Shown piece after piece: positions 21,371-32,814 of a DNA stretch of 64,000 nucleotides. Both the position numbers and the translations under genes were made by a program. Under the pieces are notes generated by a model that was not told the DNA's origin, ran no database searches, and saw nothing but the letters and a program-made list of their open reading frames with translations. Positions within the stretch are counted from its first letter, which is position 1, and the number at the start of each line of letters is the position of its first letter. Source of the stretch: Ajuga chamaepitys. Taxonomy: Eukaryota; Streptophyta; Magnoliopsida; Lamiales; Lamiaceae. Location: assembly GCA_958295605.1 (NCBI GenBank), contig OY282506.1, forward strand, positions 34,738,251 to 34,802,250, written 5' to 3'.

Positions 21371-23375
21371 TGTAATACCCGTGCCTCTCACAACTCACTG
21401 GCCAATATAATTTTTTCATTTCATGCATTCCATATTGTTATGTGCTATTTGCGTGATAGTTTTATAGTAATTAATTTGTTATATTTATTACGTCATTTTA
21501 TATTTTGCGACTAATTTGGACATGTTTACCTTGGTAGTCAAGAACCCCCTAGTCTAAAATATTGAGACATGCTACAAAATTTAAGACTATGCGTGACAAG
21601 TTTAAAATGTGGAACATTATTTGGTACGTAGAAGTATTAGATATGTAAAAGATTATATTGTCAGAATAATAATAACAACAACAACAACAACAACAACAAT
21701 AATCATAATAATCCACCGGATTAAGGAAAACAAAAGGCGGTGGAAGGCGGTGTATAAAGGGGCGGTTGTTATCATGCTATTTGGAAAAAAATCCTTACAA
21801 ATCACATATTAAGAAAACATGTCAAGCTCACAATTAACTTGGTAAGCAATTGTGGTTGTTTCAATTAATACTTCCTTTCTAAGATCATGATTATTCTTAT
21901 CTTTATTCATACATATATATCAGATTCTTAGGTTGAGTATATTTTTATATGATAGTGTTCGTATGTTATTTGATAATCAAAATAGCCTAGATTTAATTTT
22001 TGTTAAATCTGCCCAGATTTTTAATGTTCAATAGTTAGCCGATTTTGACCAATTTATGAGCTGAATTAGGAAAAGTGTAAAACATGAAAGTTGTAGCCTT
22101 ATGTGTTAGCTTTATAACCCAACTTGAATCATATAAATATCAATTTTGTGGAAATAGTTAGAGCCTTATTACTAAAATGCAACGAAACTGGAAATTTCGA
22201 ATTAAAAGTACTTAATAACCTGGAATTTGATAAATTGTGTATTAATTCGATTTAAAATTGTCGTAGATTGATTACCATTGTGGAATAGGAAATTTCAAAA
22301 GCTACTCCGGAGGAGAGGTAAGTAGAAATCCATCTCCAACTACAATGCTTGAACATAGTATTTGTGTTTATTATTTGTGATAATTGATTGTTATATGTGT
22401 TGTTGCATACCTTTGTATAAAGTGTTTTATTCCGTTGCTAGAAACAAATTGATGTGCATCAATCATGAGCATTAGCATCTACAAGGATTACATGTGTACA
22501 TATAAGAAGTCAAAATAACGTAATTGCATAAATTGATTATGTTTTGGGGTTGGTCACCACTGGCACATTGAGAGTTATATATATTGTATATGGTGTCTCT
22601 CGGGATGCTTCCGGTGACAGGCGTGCACGCGGAAGAGGTTCCCACTTCAGCACCTTTATGATGAGGGGTACGGGAAGAGGTAGACTTTCCGGTGGACTGC
22701 AGAGGCAGGCAGGAGGCGGACCCCTGGTAGTCTCGGAAGGATAGCCACTTGGTCGTACCAACCATCACTAGTATCTCGGGTGGACTATAAGGGGGGAGGA
22801 GGGACCCTTGGTAGTCACGAGTGTTGCCAATGAGTGTTATTTTTGGGAGGTTTGTGACAGTGACGAGAGCCAATTCCCACCAAATATGATTTCTTTTGAG
22901 AAAGAATTGAAAGAAATGGTTTTGTGAAATGCATCTCATCATTCACGCATTGATTTCTGCTTACTGAGTTTTAGCTCACGTAGTTCTTGCGTTGTAGGTG
23001 AGTTTGACTATGCATGAGCTCGTGAGCTGATCTGGCATGCTGTTGGAGCTGATGCAAGTTTTGAAGCCTCGTATATATGAATGACGATCTGTGGGGCTAA
23101 ACCTTGGACTCACTATATTTTGCCAGCGTTCTAATAATGTGTTTGGACATGTTCAAATTAAGAAACTTTCATATGTATATTTATGTAGATATGGTGTTGA
23201 ATGGAGTGTGACACCTTTGTATTCGATCTGAATCTATGTAAATATATGTAGGTGAGATTTAGGTCCTGAAGGAGTATTCTAAACTGCTAATTTTGAAAAA
23301 AAAAAAAAAAAAACATACAAGTCTTTTAAGGCTATAATTTAGTATAAAATAAGTTTTACAAGGGTGGGTGTGACA
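21371..23375 (+). repeat. Tekay LTR 2 (shared middle LTR)
   Basis: 2005 bp, TGTAATACCC ... GGGTGTGACA, TATAAAGG at 21,753-21,760. It serves as 3' LTR of copy 1 and 5' LTR of copy 2 and has no target duplication of its own. In its first 1340 bp it shares seven variants with LTR 3 against LTR 1; from about 1590 bp on it follows LTR 1 where LTR 3 differs. It has the shortest AAC run of the three. Confidence 0.95.
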
Positions 23376-23378
23376 GAG

Positions 23379-23390
23379 TGGTATCAGAGC
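23379..23390 (+). other. Primer binding site, tRNA-iMet type (copy 2)
   Basis: TGGTATCAGAGC, same spacing from the LTR as in copy 1. Confidence 0.92.
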
Positions 23391-23543
23391 CCGGTTTGTG
23401 CCCTGTAGACTGTTCGTATACATGAGCTCAGAACTTCTGAAGCGCAGACATGCCAGTAAGTTTTACTTATTCGTAATTTGCACTCATTATTTCATAAATT
23501 ATATTGGCCTGTGACAGAGGGACAATAAAACTAGAAAGAGATC

Positions 23544-24506
23544 ATGGAGATCGTTAGAGAAGAAGGTGTTGAAGGAAATAACGATCCAGAACTGAATGCA
23601 CCAGCAGTGGGTGTTGGTTTAGAAGCGATTGTGGCTCGGTTGACAGGATTAGTTGAACAACAGTCGCAACATATTCAACAACTTATCCAACAAAGGGGTG
23701 TGGGTGGACAAACAGAAAATGGCGTGAATCAACCACAACCTCGAGCAGAATACTTAGAAGTCATCGGAGAGAGGTTTAGAAAGCTTAACCCACCAACATT
23801 TGAGAGTGCAGTGGATCCCACTGATGCGGAGGATTGGCTTAGAACTATAGAGAACATGTTTTTATATAGTAAAGTCCCTGACGGGGAAAAGGTACTGTGT
23901 GCATCGTTCATGTTACGTGGAAGTGCGGGACATTGGTGGGATACAATGAAGACGATCGAGGATGTGGCGACAATGACGTGGGATAGGTTCAAAGAACTGT
24001 TTAGAAACAAGTATTTCACTGCCCCAGTTCGAGTAATGAAAATGAACGAGTTCATACAGTTGAGGCAAGGGGCGATGGATGTCACAGACTACATCGCTAA
24101 GTTCGAGCAACTCTCTAGGTTTGCGGAGCACATGGTCAGTACGGATGTGCTGAAAGTAGAAAGATTCCTAGAGGGTCTGAGGCCAGAGCTATATAGGGAT
24201 GTGTGTATGGCTGGTATACATGGGGTAACCTATTCACAAGTTGCTGAACGAGCGTTGATTGCCGAACAGGCAGAAATGAAAATCAAGCGTGCTCAGGAGG
24301 TTAGGCGCCAGTTTATACAAAGACAAGGACCTCATTTTGTAGGAGATGGAAAGAAAAGGCCGCTACAAGTGCAAGGTCCAAGGCCGGGTTCTCAACCAAA
24401 ACCAGGACAACAACCATGGGATCAGAACAAGCGCCAAAAGGGTGAACAAGGAAAACCACCAGTTACACAACCTACATGTCCCACATGTGGAGGTTCGCAT
24501 AGTTGA
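23544..24506 (+). CDS. gag: Tekay copy 2 gag, ends at the same in-frame TGA
   Basis: A 320-residue frame nearly identical to copy 1 gag; the visible protein differences are in the glutamine-rich N-terminus (QQSQHIQQLIQQRG versus QQSQQIQQLIQKRG). It ends at the homologous TGA (24,504-24,506) in the codon after CPTCGGSHS, and the frame continues into pol beyond it. Because both copies share this stop, it was present before the array formed or is a feature of the family. Confidence 0.9.
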   Translation: MEIVREEGVEGNNDPELNAPAVGVGLEAIVARLTGLVEQQSQHIQQLIQQRGVGGQTENGVNQPQPRAEYLEVIGERFRKLNPPTFESAVDPTDAEDWLRTIENMFLYSKVPDGEKVLCASFMLRGSAGHWWDTMKTIEDVATMTWDRFKELFRNKYFTAPVRVMKMNEFIQLRQGAMDVTDYIAKFEQLSRFAEHMVSTDVLKVERFLEGLRPELYRDVCMAGIHGVTYSQVAERALIAEQAEMKIKRAQEVRRQFIQRQGPHFVGDGKKRPLQVQGPRPGSQPKPGQQPWDQNKRQKGEQGKPPVTQPTCPTCGGSHS

Positions 24507-27500
24507 AAGTGTTTCGCAGAGTATCGGACTTGTTTTAAATGTGGAAAAGCAGGACACATTTCCACGGTTTGTCCAGAGAAGTCAAACCCTGCTACACAAA
24601 AGAAGACGCCAGCTAGAGTCTTTACCATGACCACGGAGGAAGCGGAAGCAAATACATCTGTAGTAACAGGTAAAATTTCCATTTGTGATACGATTGCACT
24701 TGCATTATTTGATTCTGGAGCTACACATTCATTTGCATCCACTGAGTATGTGAAGAGGCTGGGTAGGAAACCTGATGTAGCAGACGTTAGCTACAATGTA
24801 GTAATTCCCTCCGGAGAGTCAAAACAAACTAACCAGATTCTGCGAGCATGTGTTATCTCTATTGAAGGAAGAGAACTTTATGCTGATCTAATCACACTAG
24901 ATATAAATGATTATGATGTGATTTTGGGAATGGACTGGCAATCAAAATATGGTGCTACAATAGATTGTCAGAACAAGGTAATCACATTTCAGCCGCCTGG
25001 TGACACATCTTTTATCCTTATTGGAGTAAGGAAAAGGTTCAAATATCACACGATATCAGCGGTAAAAGCGCAACGGTTATTGGAAAGCGGTTGTGAAGGT
25101 TACCTAGTAAGTGTTATGAGTATGGAAGAGAAACACTATCCGACTATTGAGGAAATAGCAGTGGTGCAAGAATACCCTGAAGTATTTCCAGACGAACTCC
25201 CAGGATTACCCCCAGACAGAGAGATAGAGTTTGTAATTGACGTATATCCAGGGACTGCTCCTATATCGAAGTCACCATACAGAATGGCGCCAACAGAGTT
25301 GAAAGAGTTGAAGATTCAGCTGCAAGATTTACTGGACAAAGGCTTCATTAGACCTAGCTTTTCGCCATGGGGTGCACCAGTTTTGTTTGTCAAGAAGAAA
25401 GATGGTACTATGAGGATGTGCATAGATTACAGAGAACTGAACAAGGTTACGATCAAGAACAAATACCCCTTACCCAGGATTGATGACTTGTTTGATCAAC
25501 TCCAGGGAGCTGCCATATTCTCCAAGATTGACTTGCGTTCTGGTTATCACCAACTGAAAATTAAAGAGGAAGATATCCCGAAAACGGCATTCAGTACAAG
25601 ATACGGGCACTATGAGTTTTTGGTAATGCCATTCGGTTTGACAAATGCCCCAGCAGCTTTCATGGATATGATGAATCGGGTATTCAAAGACTTTTTGGAT
25701 AAGTTCGTTATCGTGTTTATTGATGACATTCTGATCTACTCCAAGAATGAAGCAGAGCATGCTGTGCATTTGAGAAAAGTTTTAGACGTTCTAAAGGAGA
25801 AACGGTTGTACGCTAAGTTCAAGAAATGTGAGTTCTGGTTGGATCAAGTAATATTTCTAGGGCATGTTGTGTCAGGAGAAGGAATTTCAGTTGATCCAAG
25901 TAAAGTTGAAGCAATTAACCATTGGCCACAACCTACAAACCCTTCAGAGGTACGTAGTTTTCTCGGGTTAGCTGGGTACTATCGGAGATTTGTAGAAGGA
26001 TTCTCGAAAATTGCATCTCCCTTAACACAGTTGACTAGAAAGAGTGTAACATTCAAGTGGACAGAGACTTGTGAGCAGAGCTTTCAAGAACTGAAGAAAA
26101 GGTTAACATCTGCGCCGATCCTTTCAATACCAACGGGGACAGGAGGCTTTGTGGTATACAGTGATGCTTCGAAAAATGGTTTAGGGTGTGTGTTAATGCA
26201 GAATGGCAAAGTAATAGCATATGCATCCAGACAATTGAAGGAGTATGAGAAGAACTACCCTACTCATGACTTGGAGCTTGCAGCAGTAGTATTTGCGCTA
26301 AAAATTTGGAGACACTATCTATATGGAGAACGATGTGAGATCTACACAGATCACAAAAGTCTGAAGTACTTTTTCACACAGAAAGAGCTGAATATGAGAC
26401 AGAGAAGATGGTTAGAACTCGTGAAAGACTATGACTGTGTTATCAACTATCATCCTGGTAAAGCAAATGTCGTTGCTGATGCCTTAAGCAGAAAATCGTC
26501 CCAAGGTACTACATTGATGGCTTTGATTCAGAAACCAGAGTTACTAGACTTGCAAAGAATGAATGTTGAGATTGTTCAACTGGGGATAGTGGTGGCAAGA
26601 CTAGCAGCTCTAACCCTTCAATCTACCCTACTTGATAGAATTAAGCAGGGACAGAATGAAGATGAATATTTAGCTAAAGTAAAGAAGGATGTCGCTTCAG
26701 GGACGCCTTCAGACTTTCAGTTGTCAGGGAATGATGTCTTAAGATTCAAAAATCGGTTGTGTGTGCCAAATGTAGATAGCATTCGTAAAGATATTGTGTC
26801 AGAAGCACATTCGACACCATATTCATTACATCCAGGAGCTACCAAAATGTATCGAGATTTAAAGGTGCAGTATTGGTGGCCAGGTATGAAGAAAGATATT
26901 GCTCAGTATGTAGAACAGTGTTTGACTTGTCAGCAGGTAAAAGTAGAACATCAAAGACCGGCAGGAACTTTACAACCCTTACTGATTCCGGAATGGAAAT
27001 GGGAGAACATCACAATGGATTTTGTGGTGGGATTACCGAAAACTGTAAAGGGTCACAACGCTATCTGGGTAATTGTGGACAGACTCACAAAATCTGCTCA
27101 TTTTCTCCCAGTCTGTACTACTTACTCCATGGATCGTTATGCTCATATATATATACAAGAGATAGTTAAACTTCATGGAGTACCGTTATCCATTGTTTCA
27201 GATAGAGACTCAAGATTTCTGTCTACCTTCTGGAAGAGTTTACACAAGGCACTGGGAACACAGTTGTCTTTCAGTACTGCATATCATCCACAAACGGACG
27301 GACAATCGGAAAGGACGATACAGACTTTAGAGGATATGCTCAGAGCTTGCGCATTAGATTTTCAGGGTCAATGGAGTAAATTTTTACCTTTGATAGAATT
27401 TTCCTACAACAACAGTTATCAGTCTACTATAGGAATGGCTCCTTATGAAGCACTATATGGTAGGAAGTGTCGATCACCGATTTATTGGGATGAGGTTGGT

Positions 27501-27677
27501 GAAAGAAGACTTCTAGGTCCAAGTGTAATACAAGAAATGTCAGAAGCTGTGTCACAGATTCGGGAAAGAATGAAAACGGCTCAGAGTCGCCAGAAAAGCT
27601 ATGCGGATAAGAGAAGGAGAGCACTTGAGTTTGCGGTGGGAGATCTAGTATTCTTGAAAGTTGCACCAATGAAGTGA
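24507..27677 (+). pseudogene. pol: Tekay copy 2 pol, truncated by TGA before the chromodomain
   Basis: First ATG 24,627; 1016 residues. Protease (DSGATHSF), RT (FIDD), RNase H (SDAS) and the integrase zinc and catalytic motifs are all present as in copy 1. A GGA-to-TGA change at 27,675-27,677, after LKVAPMK, removes the integrase C-terminal module and chromodomain; the rest is open at 27,681-28,055. Substitutions against copy 1 include GMDWQSKY for GMDWLSKY and a Leu for Gln in the RNase H region. Without the tail the integrase would probably be impaired in targeting, so the copy is classed as a pseudogene. Confidence 0.9.
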
Positions 27678-27680
27678 ATA

Positions 27681-28055
27681 ATGCGGTTTGGTAAGAAAGG
27701 AAAACTTAGTCCGAGATATATTGGTCCATTTCCTATTATTGAGAGGGTTGGTGATGTTCCCTACAGACTCGATTTGCCAACATCAATGTCTCAAATACAC
27801 AATGTGTTCCATGTGTCGGTATTGAGGAAGTATATTGCAAATCCATCTCATGTCCTGAACAGTGAACCCGTAGAACTACAAGCAGATTTAGGATATAAGG
27901 AAATACCAGTACAGATTTTATTAAGAGAAGTAAAACGACTGAGAAACAAAGAAATCCCCTTAGTCAAAGTCCTATGGAGAAATCAATCAGTCGAAGAAGC
28001 CACCTGGGAAAGAGAGGAAGAAATGAGAGCCAAATATCCGGAGCTCTTCAAGTAA
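27681..28055 (+). pseudogene. Tekay copy 2 integrase C-terminus and chromodomain (cut-off remainder)
   Basis: In-frame continuation after the TGA at 27,675-27,677. It contains GPFPIIERVGDV, the HNVFHVSVLRKY segment that closes gypsy integrases, and the chromodomain REVKRLRNKEIPLVKVLW ... SVEEATW. It would be made only by read-through or re-initiation at the ATG at 27,681. Confidence 0.88.
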
Positions 28056-28080
28056 GTAAATTTCGGGGATGAAATTTCAT

Positions 28081-28093
28081 AAGGGGGGGAGGA
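28081..28093 (+). other. Polypurine tract, copy 2
   Basis: AAGGGGGGGAGGA, directly abutting LTR 3, identical to the tract before LTR 2. Confidence 0.9.
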
Positions 28094-30107
28094 TGTAATA
28101 CCCGTGCCTCTCACAACTCACTGGCCAATATAATTTTTTCATTTCATGCATTCCATATTGTTATGTGCTATTTGCGTGATAGTTTTATAGTAATTAATTT
28201 GTTATATTTATTACGTCATTTTATATTTTGCGACTAATTTGGACATGTTTACCTTGGTAGTCAAGAACCCCCTAGTCTAAAATATTGAGACATGCTACAA
28301 AATTTAAGACTATGCGTGACAAGTTTAAAATGTGGAACATTATTTGGTACGTAGAAGTATTAGATATGTAAAAGATTATATTGTCAGAATAATAATAACA
28401 ACAACAACAACAACAACAACAACAATAATCATAATAATCCACCGGATTAAGGAAAACAAAAGGCGGTGGAAGGCGGTGTATAAAGGGGCGGTTGTTATCA
28501 TGCTATTTGGAAAAAAATCCTTACAAATCACATATTAAGAAAACATGTCAAGCTCACAATTAACTTGGTAAGCAATTGTGGTTGTTTCAATTAATACTTC
28601 CTTTCTAAGATCATGATTATTCTTATCTTTATTCATACATATATATCAGATTCTTAGGTTGAGTATATTTTTATATGATAGTGTTCGTATGTTATTTGAT
28701 AATCAAAATAGCCTAGATTTAATTTTTGTTAAATCTGCCCAGATTTTTAATGTTCAATAGTTAGCCGATTTTGACCAATTTATGAGCTGAATTAGGAAAA
28801 GTGTAAAACATGAAAGTTGTAGCCTTATGTGTTAGCTTTATAACCCAACTTGAATTATATAAATATCAATTTTGTGGAAATAGTTAGAGCCTTATTACTA
28901 AAATGCAACGAAACTGGAAATTTCGAATTAAAAGTACTTAATAACCTTGAATTTGATAAATTGTGTATTAATTCGATTTAAAATTGTCGTAGATTGATTA
29001 CCATTGTGGAATAGGAAATTTCAAAAGCTACTCCGGAGGAGAGGTAAGTAGAAATCCATCTCCAACTACAATGCTTGAACATAGTATTTGTGTTTATTAT
29101 TTGTGATAATTGATTGTTATATGTGTTGTTGCATACCTTTGTATAAAGTGTTTTATTCCGTTGCTAGAAACAAATTGATGTGCATCAATCATGAGCATTA
29201 GCATCTACAAGGATTACATGTGTACATATAAGAAGTCAAAATAACGTAATTGCATAAATTGATTATGTTTTGGGGTTGGTCACCACTGGCACATTGAGAG
29301 TTATATATATTGTATATGGTGTCTCTCGGGATGCTTCCGGTGACAGGCGTGCACGCGGAAGAGGTTCCCACTTCAGCACCTTTATGATGAGGGGTACGGG
29401 AAGAGGTAGACTTTCCGGTGGACTGCAGAGGCAGGCAGGAGGCGGACCCCTGGTAGTCTCGGAAGGATAGCCACTTGGTCGTACCAACCATCACTAGTAT
29501 CTCGGGTGGACTATAAGGGGGGAGGAGGGACCCTTGGTAGTCACGAGTGTTGCCAATGAGTGTTATTTTTGGGAGGTTTGTGACAGTGACGAGAGCCAAT
29601 TCCCACCAAATATGATTTCTTTTGAGAAAGAATTGAAAGAAATGGTTTTGTGAAATGCATCTCATCATTCACGCATTGGCATGCATGATTTCTGCTTACT
29701 GAGTTTTAGCTCACGTAGTTCTTGCGTTGTAGGTGAGTTTGACTATGCATGAGCTCGTGAGCTGATCTGGCATGCTGTTGGAGCTGATGCAAGTTTTGAA
29801 GCCTCGTATATATGAATGACGATCTGTGGGGCTAAACCTTGGACTCACTATATTTTGCCAGCGTTCTAATAATGTGTTTGGACATGTTCAAATTAAGAAA
29901 CTTTGATATGTATATTTCTGTAGATATGGTGTTGAATGGAGTGTGACACCTTTGTATTCGATCTGAATCTATGTAAATATATGTAGGTGAGATTTTGGTC
30001 CTGAAGGAGTATTCTAAACTGCTAATTTTGAAAAAAAAAAAAAAACATACAAGTCTTTTAAGGCTATAATTTAGTATAAAATAAGTTTTACAAGGGTGGG
30101 TGTGACA
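28094..30107 (+). repeat. Tekay LTR 3 (3')
   Basis: 2014 bp, TATAAAGG at 28,479-28,486. Private changes include a 9-bp insertion GCATGCATG-like near 29,678, and TTTGATATG / TTTCTG for TTTCATATG / TTTATG near 29,905-29,920. It is followed at once by ATATT (30,108-30,112), the right target duplication. Confidence 0.95.
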
Positions 30108-30300
30108 ATATTTCTATGAAGACTTGGTGTTAGTAAGATTGCAAGTGTTACAGGATTCAGTATTGGCGAACAATGACTGTTCAACAACCATAATTTGGTC
30201 TGTTGGGGAATATCCCATTGGATATTTTGGAGCAACATGTTACTTCATTTGTTCTTGGGTGCATCATGTAATGCGGTAGCCAATGGTATAACTCATTTGT
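30108..30300 (+). pseudogene. RNase H-like domain relic, C-terminal part
   Basis: Starts in the target duplication and continues the frame broken at 14,638: EDLVLVRLQVLQDSVLA carries the position of the conserved (E/Q)-S-D-S strand. After about 120 bases come WVHHV and, in a shifted frame, AVANGITHL, the usual end of plant RVT_3 RNase H domains (R-E-x-N-x-V-A-N/D-x-L-T/A-H). Frameshifts and stops show long decay before the Tekay element arrived. Confidence 0.65.
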
Positions 30301-30590
30301 TTTTTTTACCAAATTTTATTATCTCCTCACCATCTTCTCATTCTTGGTGTTAGAAAAATTATGTTTAGTTTTGATGATGACAAAACCATAATGTAAAGTA
30401 GGAACTAGTGCCCCAATAATTTCTATAATCTATTTAATAGATAGGGCTAGTTCTACTTAGGTAAGAGCCACAACAAGCAAGCGACAAAGATATCAAGGTT
30501 ACAAGCAACAGGGAGTCCAAGTAAGCAGTAAGAAATTAGGGACTGCACTGAGTATGAAGTAACGTCGCTTATGCATTTGTAGCATACAAC

Positions 30591-31962
30591 TGATAACACT
30601 TATTTTAACCTTAGTGTTACCGCAAGTGCACGGTCCATCTATAGCTAGTAGTTAGCACGGTCGATCCCACAAGGACTACTAACCTATCTTAATTTAGTAC
30701 CCCGATTGTAATAGGCCAATCTTATCTAGACTCTCGAATAAAGGTGGTTGGCTGGTAATTAAACTAAAGTGCATAAAACAGTAAATAAACTAAATAGAAT
30801 GCTCAAATTAGCAACAAGTAATCACTAAGGAATAAAATTAGATAGACGAACATATTCTAGGGTTCGATTTCGATTGTGTTCTCCTATATTCAATTATAGT
30901 AATTTTCTAAATTTTTAAACCGAATTTAAATTCTTATTAGGCGGAAAATCTAGTTAACCCTCCTCTTGGACGATGATAACGTGTTGATTACATATGAATA
31001 ATTACTCTTTCAGGCTAACTATCACGTACGCAACTCCAAAGGCATCCTACCTATATAAATATCTCACTCCTCTTGGACGACTATTGATACCTATGCTATG
31101 TGTTGTATTCCTATTAAAAACCCTCCCTTCTCAGGCGTTGAATTGTTAAGTAAGTAGTGTAAAATAAGTGGCCAATTTGCAAAACTCATAAAATAAACCC
31201 AACACATACGATAAGTATATTGAACGGAGTCTAGAATAAAAACAATAATTAAAACATAGTTAAAAAATAAACCTACTTTTTAGCCTTAGAGCAAAAACAT
31301 GTTTAGCTACTCATATCTATAAAAAAACCAACCATATATTTAAAGACAGACATAAGAAGAAACTATATATAAATAAAAACGACTAAACTCGGACTCTTCA
31401 ATTTCTATCTTCTTCGCATCGCACTTCTTGCTCTTCAATTCAAGCCTCCAAGGTAAGTTTTCTGATGATTGATGACGATTTTTGGACTTGGAGAACCTCT
31501 ATTTATAAGTTTTGAAGGATTGGAGTCGAAACGAACAAAAAAAGGCCCAAAACACGTGAAAATGTGTGAACCGACTTAATCGGGCTGGTCGGATTGCATG
31601 TATTGATCCGACCGGATTGTCTGTACTGGATCAGCGAATTATGCAACACTGACGGTCCATCCGAATCGCATTAACTAGTCTGGCCGGATTTAGTCTTCTG
31701 AACTCTAGCTAATTACTTCACAAAACATGATCCAGCCGGATTGCATTAACTCGTCTGGTTGCATTGGGTCCTTTGCGCAATTTCTCCGCTTCTTTATCAT
31801 TTTTGCTCTTTCCTTGCTCGCTTCTTCTCGTGACTTCTCCTAAACGAACTTTTAAGACTAAAATAATACCTTTTACTACAAATATGAGCAAACACGTTAT
31901 TCGACTCAAGATAATCTATATAAACATATAATCACTAAATATGTATGCAAATACTACCAACA
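30591..31962 (-). repeat. Athila-like LTR (minus), nested in the Copia LTR
   Basis: On the minus strand it runs from TGTTGGTAGTATTTGCATAC (31,962) to AAATAAGTGTTATCA (30,591). A TATAAATAG box lies at 31,507-31,499. The terminal CCTTGTGGGATCGACCGTG ... GTGCACTTGCGGTAACAC is diagnostic of this LTR group. U3 repeats of the form CCGGATTGCATTAACT / GGTCGGATTG lie at 31,560-31,770. No internal element sequence is attached on either side, so it behaves as a solo LTR, although the 5-mers next to these exact ends do not match. Confidence 0.65.
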
Positions 31963-32535
31963 TACTAGGAGAAATAGAATAGACACCACAATTGAATCTG
32001 ATTCAATCTAAATGCATGCACAACGTGTATCAACAACATTGCTTGCAGCAAGGAAGATCCAACCAGCAAGCAAGTAGCAGCTGCGCCAAAAGTGAAAAAG
32101 TCTTGATCAAAGTCAGAGCTTCGATATTAAAAAATATAGCCAGTAGATACAAGATTCAAATATATTACCCACTATTCAATTACGTGGGGACACATAACCT
32201 GACGTAAAACAAAAACAACAGAGTCCATATTATTACACCAACAAGGTTGGCTGTCGTGCTAAATGCTGCAAAAACTAACATCAAGCTGCAACTACTCAGA
32301 CTTAATCTCTACAAAAAGGACAAACGACTCTAAATTCGTACAAAGAGCATTAAATGTCAACGATAATATTTTTCTCACTCTTCAATGAGAATAAATCCCA
32401 ACAGCTACAAATAGAAGTATATGGATGACGAGCACAGACTGCCATTTTATTAAGCAAATGAAATTACTTCGCATCAAACACTCAAGCTTTCAAACCCAAA
32501 ACTTCAAAGCAAATATCAATCTGATACTCATACAA

Positions 32536-32814
32536 GTGGTTATTAGAGGTGTCAAAATTAGCCCGGCCCGATATTTTAGATGGGTCGGGCCATAGAAATA
32601 TAGGCACAAAGTACTATTTGGCCCAACTGGGCCGGCCCGATGGACCCCGGACTGGTCCGATAATCTTAGTATATTATAGGGGAATATCACGGGCCGGGCA
32701 GACTAATTTTAGGCCCGACCAAATTTTGGCCCGCTCAGCCCGAAATATAACGTTGGTTCGATGGCCCCGCCATGATCGGATCGGGTCGCCCGAATCGCCA
32801 CTTCTAGTGGTTAT
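32536..32814. mobile_element. hAT-type MITE with 8-bp target duplication
   Basis: Element 32,544-32,806 (263 bp) flanked by perfect 8-bp copies of GTGGTTAT (32,536-32,543 and 32,807-32,814), the duplication size of hAT transposons. The ends are TAGAGGTGTC and, inverted from the right, TAGAAGTGGC. The interior is rich in GCCCGGCCCG and GGGCCGGGC in both orientations, giving strong foldback. No coding capacity. It sits in the Copia LTR. Confidence 0.85.

Larger units (their letters stand above)
14639..30107 (+). mobile_element. Tekay/Del-type Ty3/gypsy tandem array (LTR-int-LTR-int-LTR)
   Basis: Three near-identical ~2.0-kb LTRs (14,639-16,652; 21,371-23,375; 28,094-30,107) enclose two ~4.7-kb internal regions. 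Each internal region has an initiator-tRNA-Met primer site, gag-pol and a polypurine tract. The whole block has one 5-bp target duplication, ATATT; the middle LTR has none. The Tekay/Del assignment rests on the Met primer site, long LTRs, a single gag-pol frame and a C-terminal chromodomain. The internal regions differ at few positions, so the array is young. It interrupts an RNase H relic. Confidence 0.93.

Noticed and set aside
30586..31967. CATAC on both sides of the minus-strand LTR as a target duplication
   Set aside because: It requires LTR ends that are not TG..CA and sit 2-3 bases outside the best ends; five bases can match by chance.
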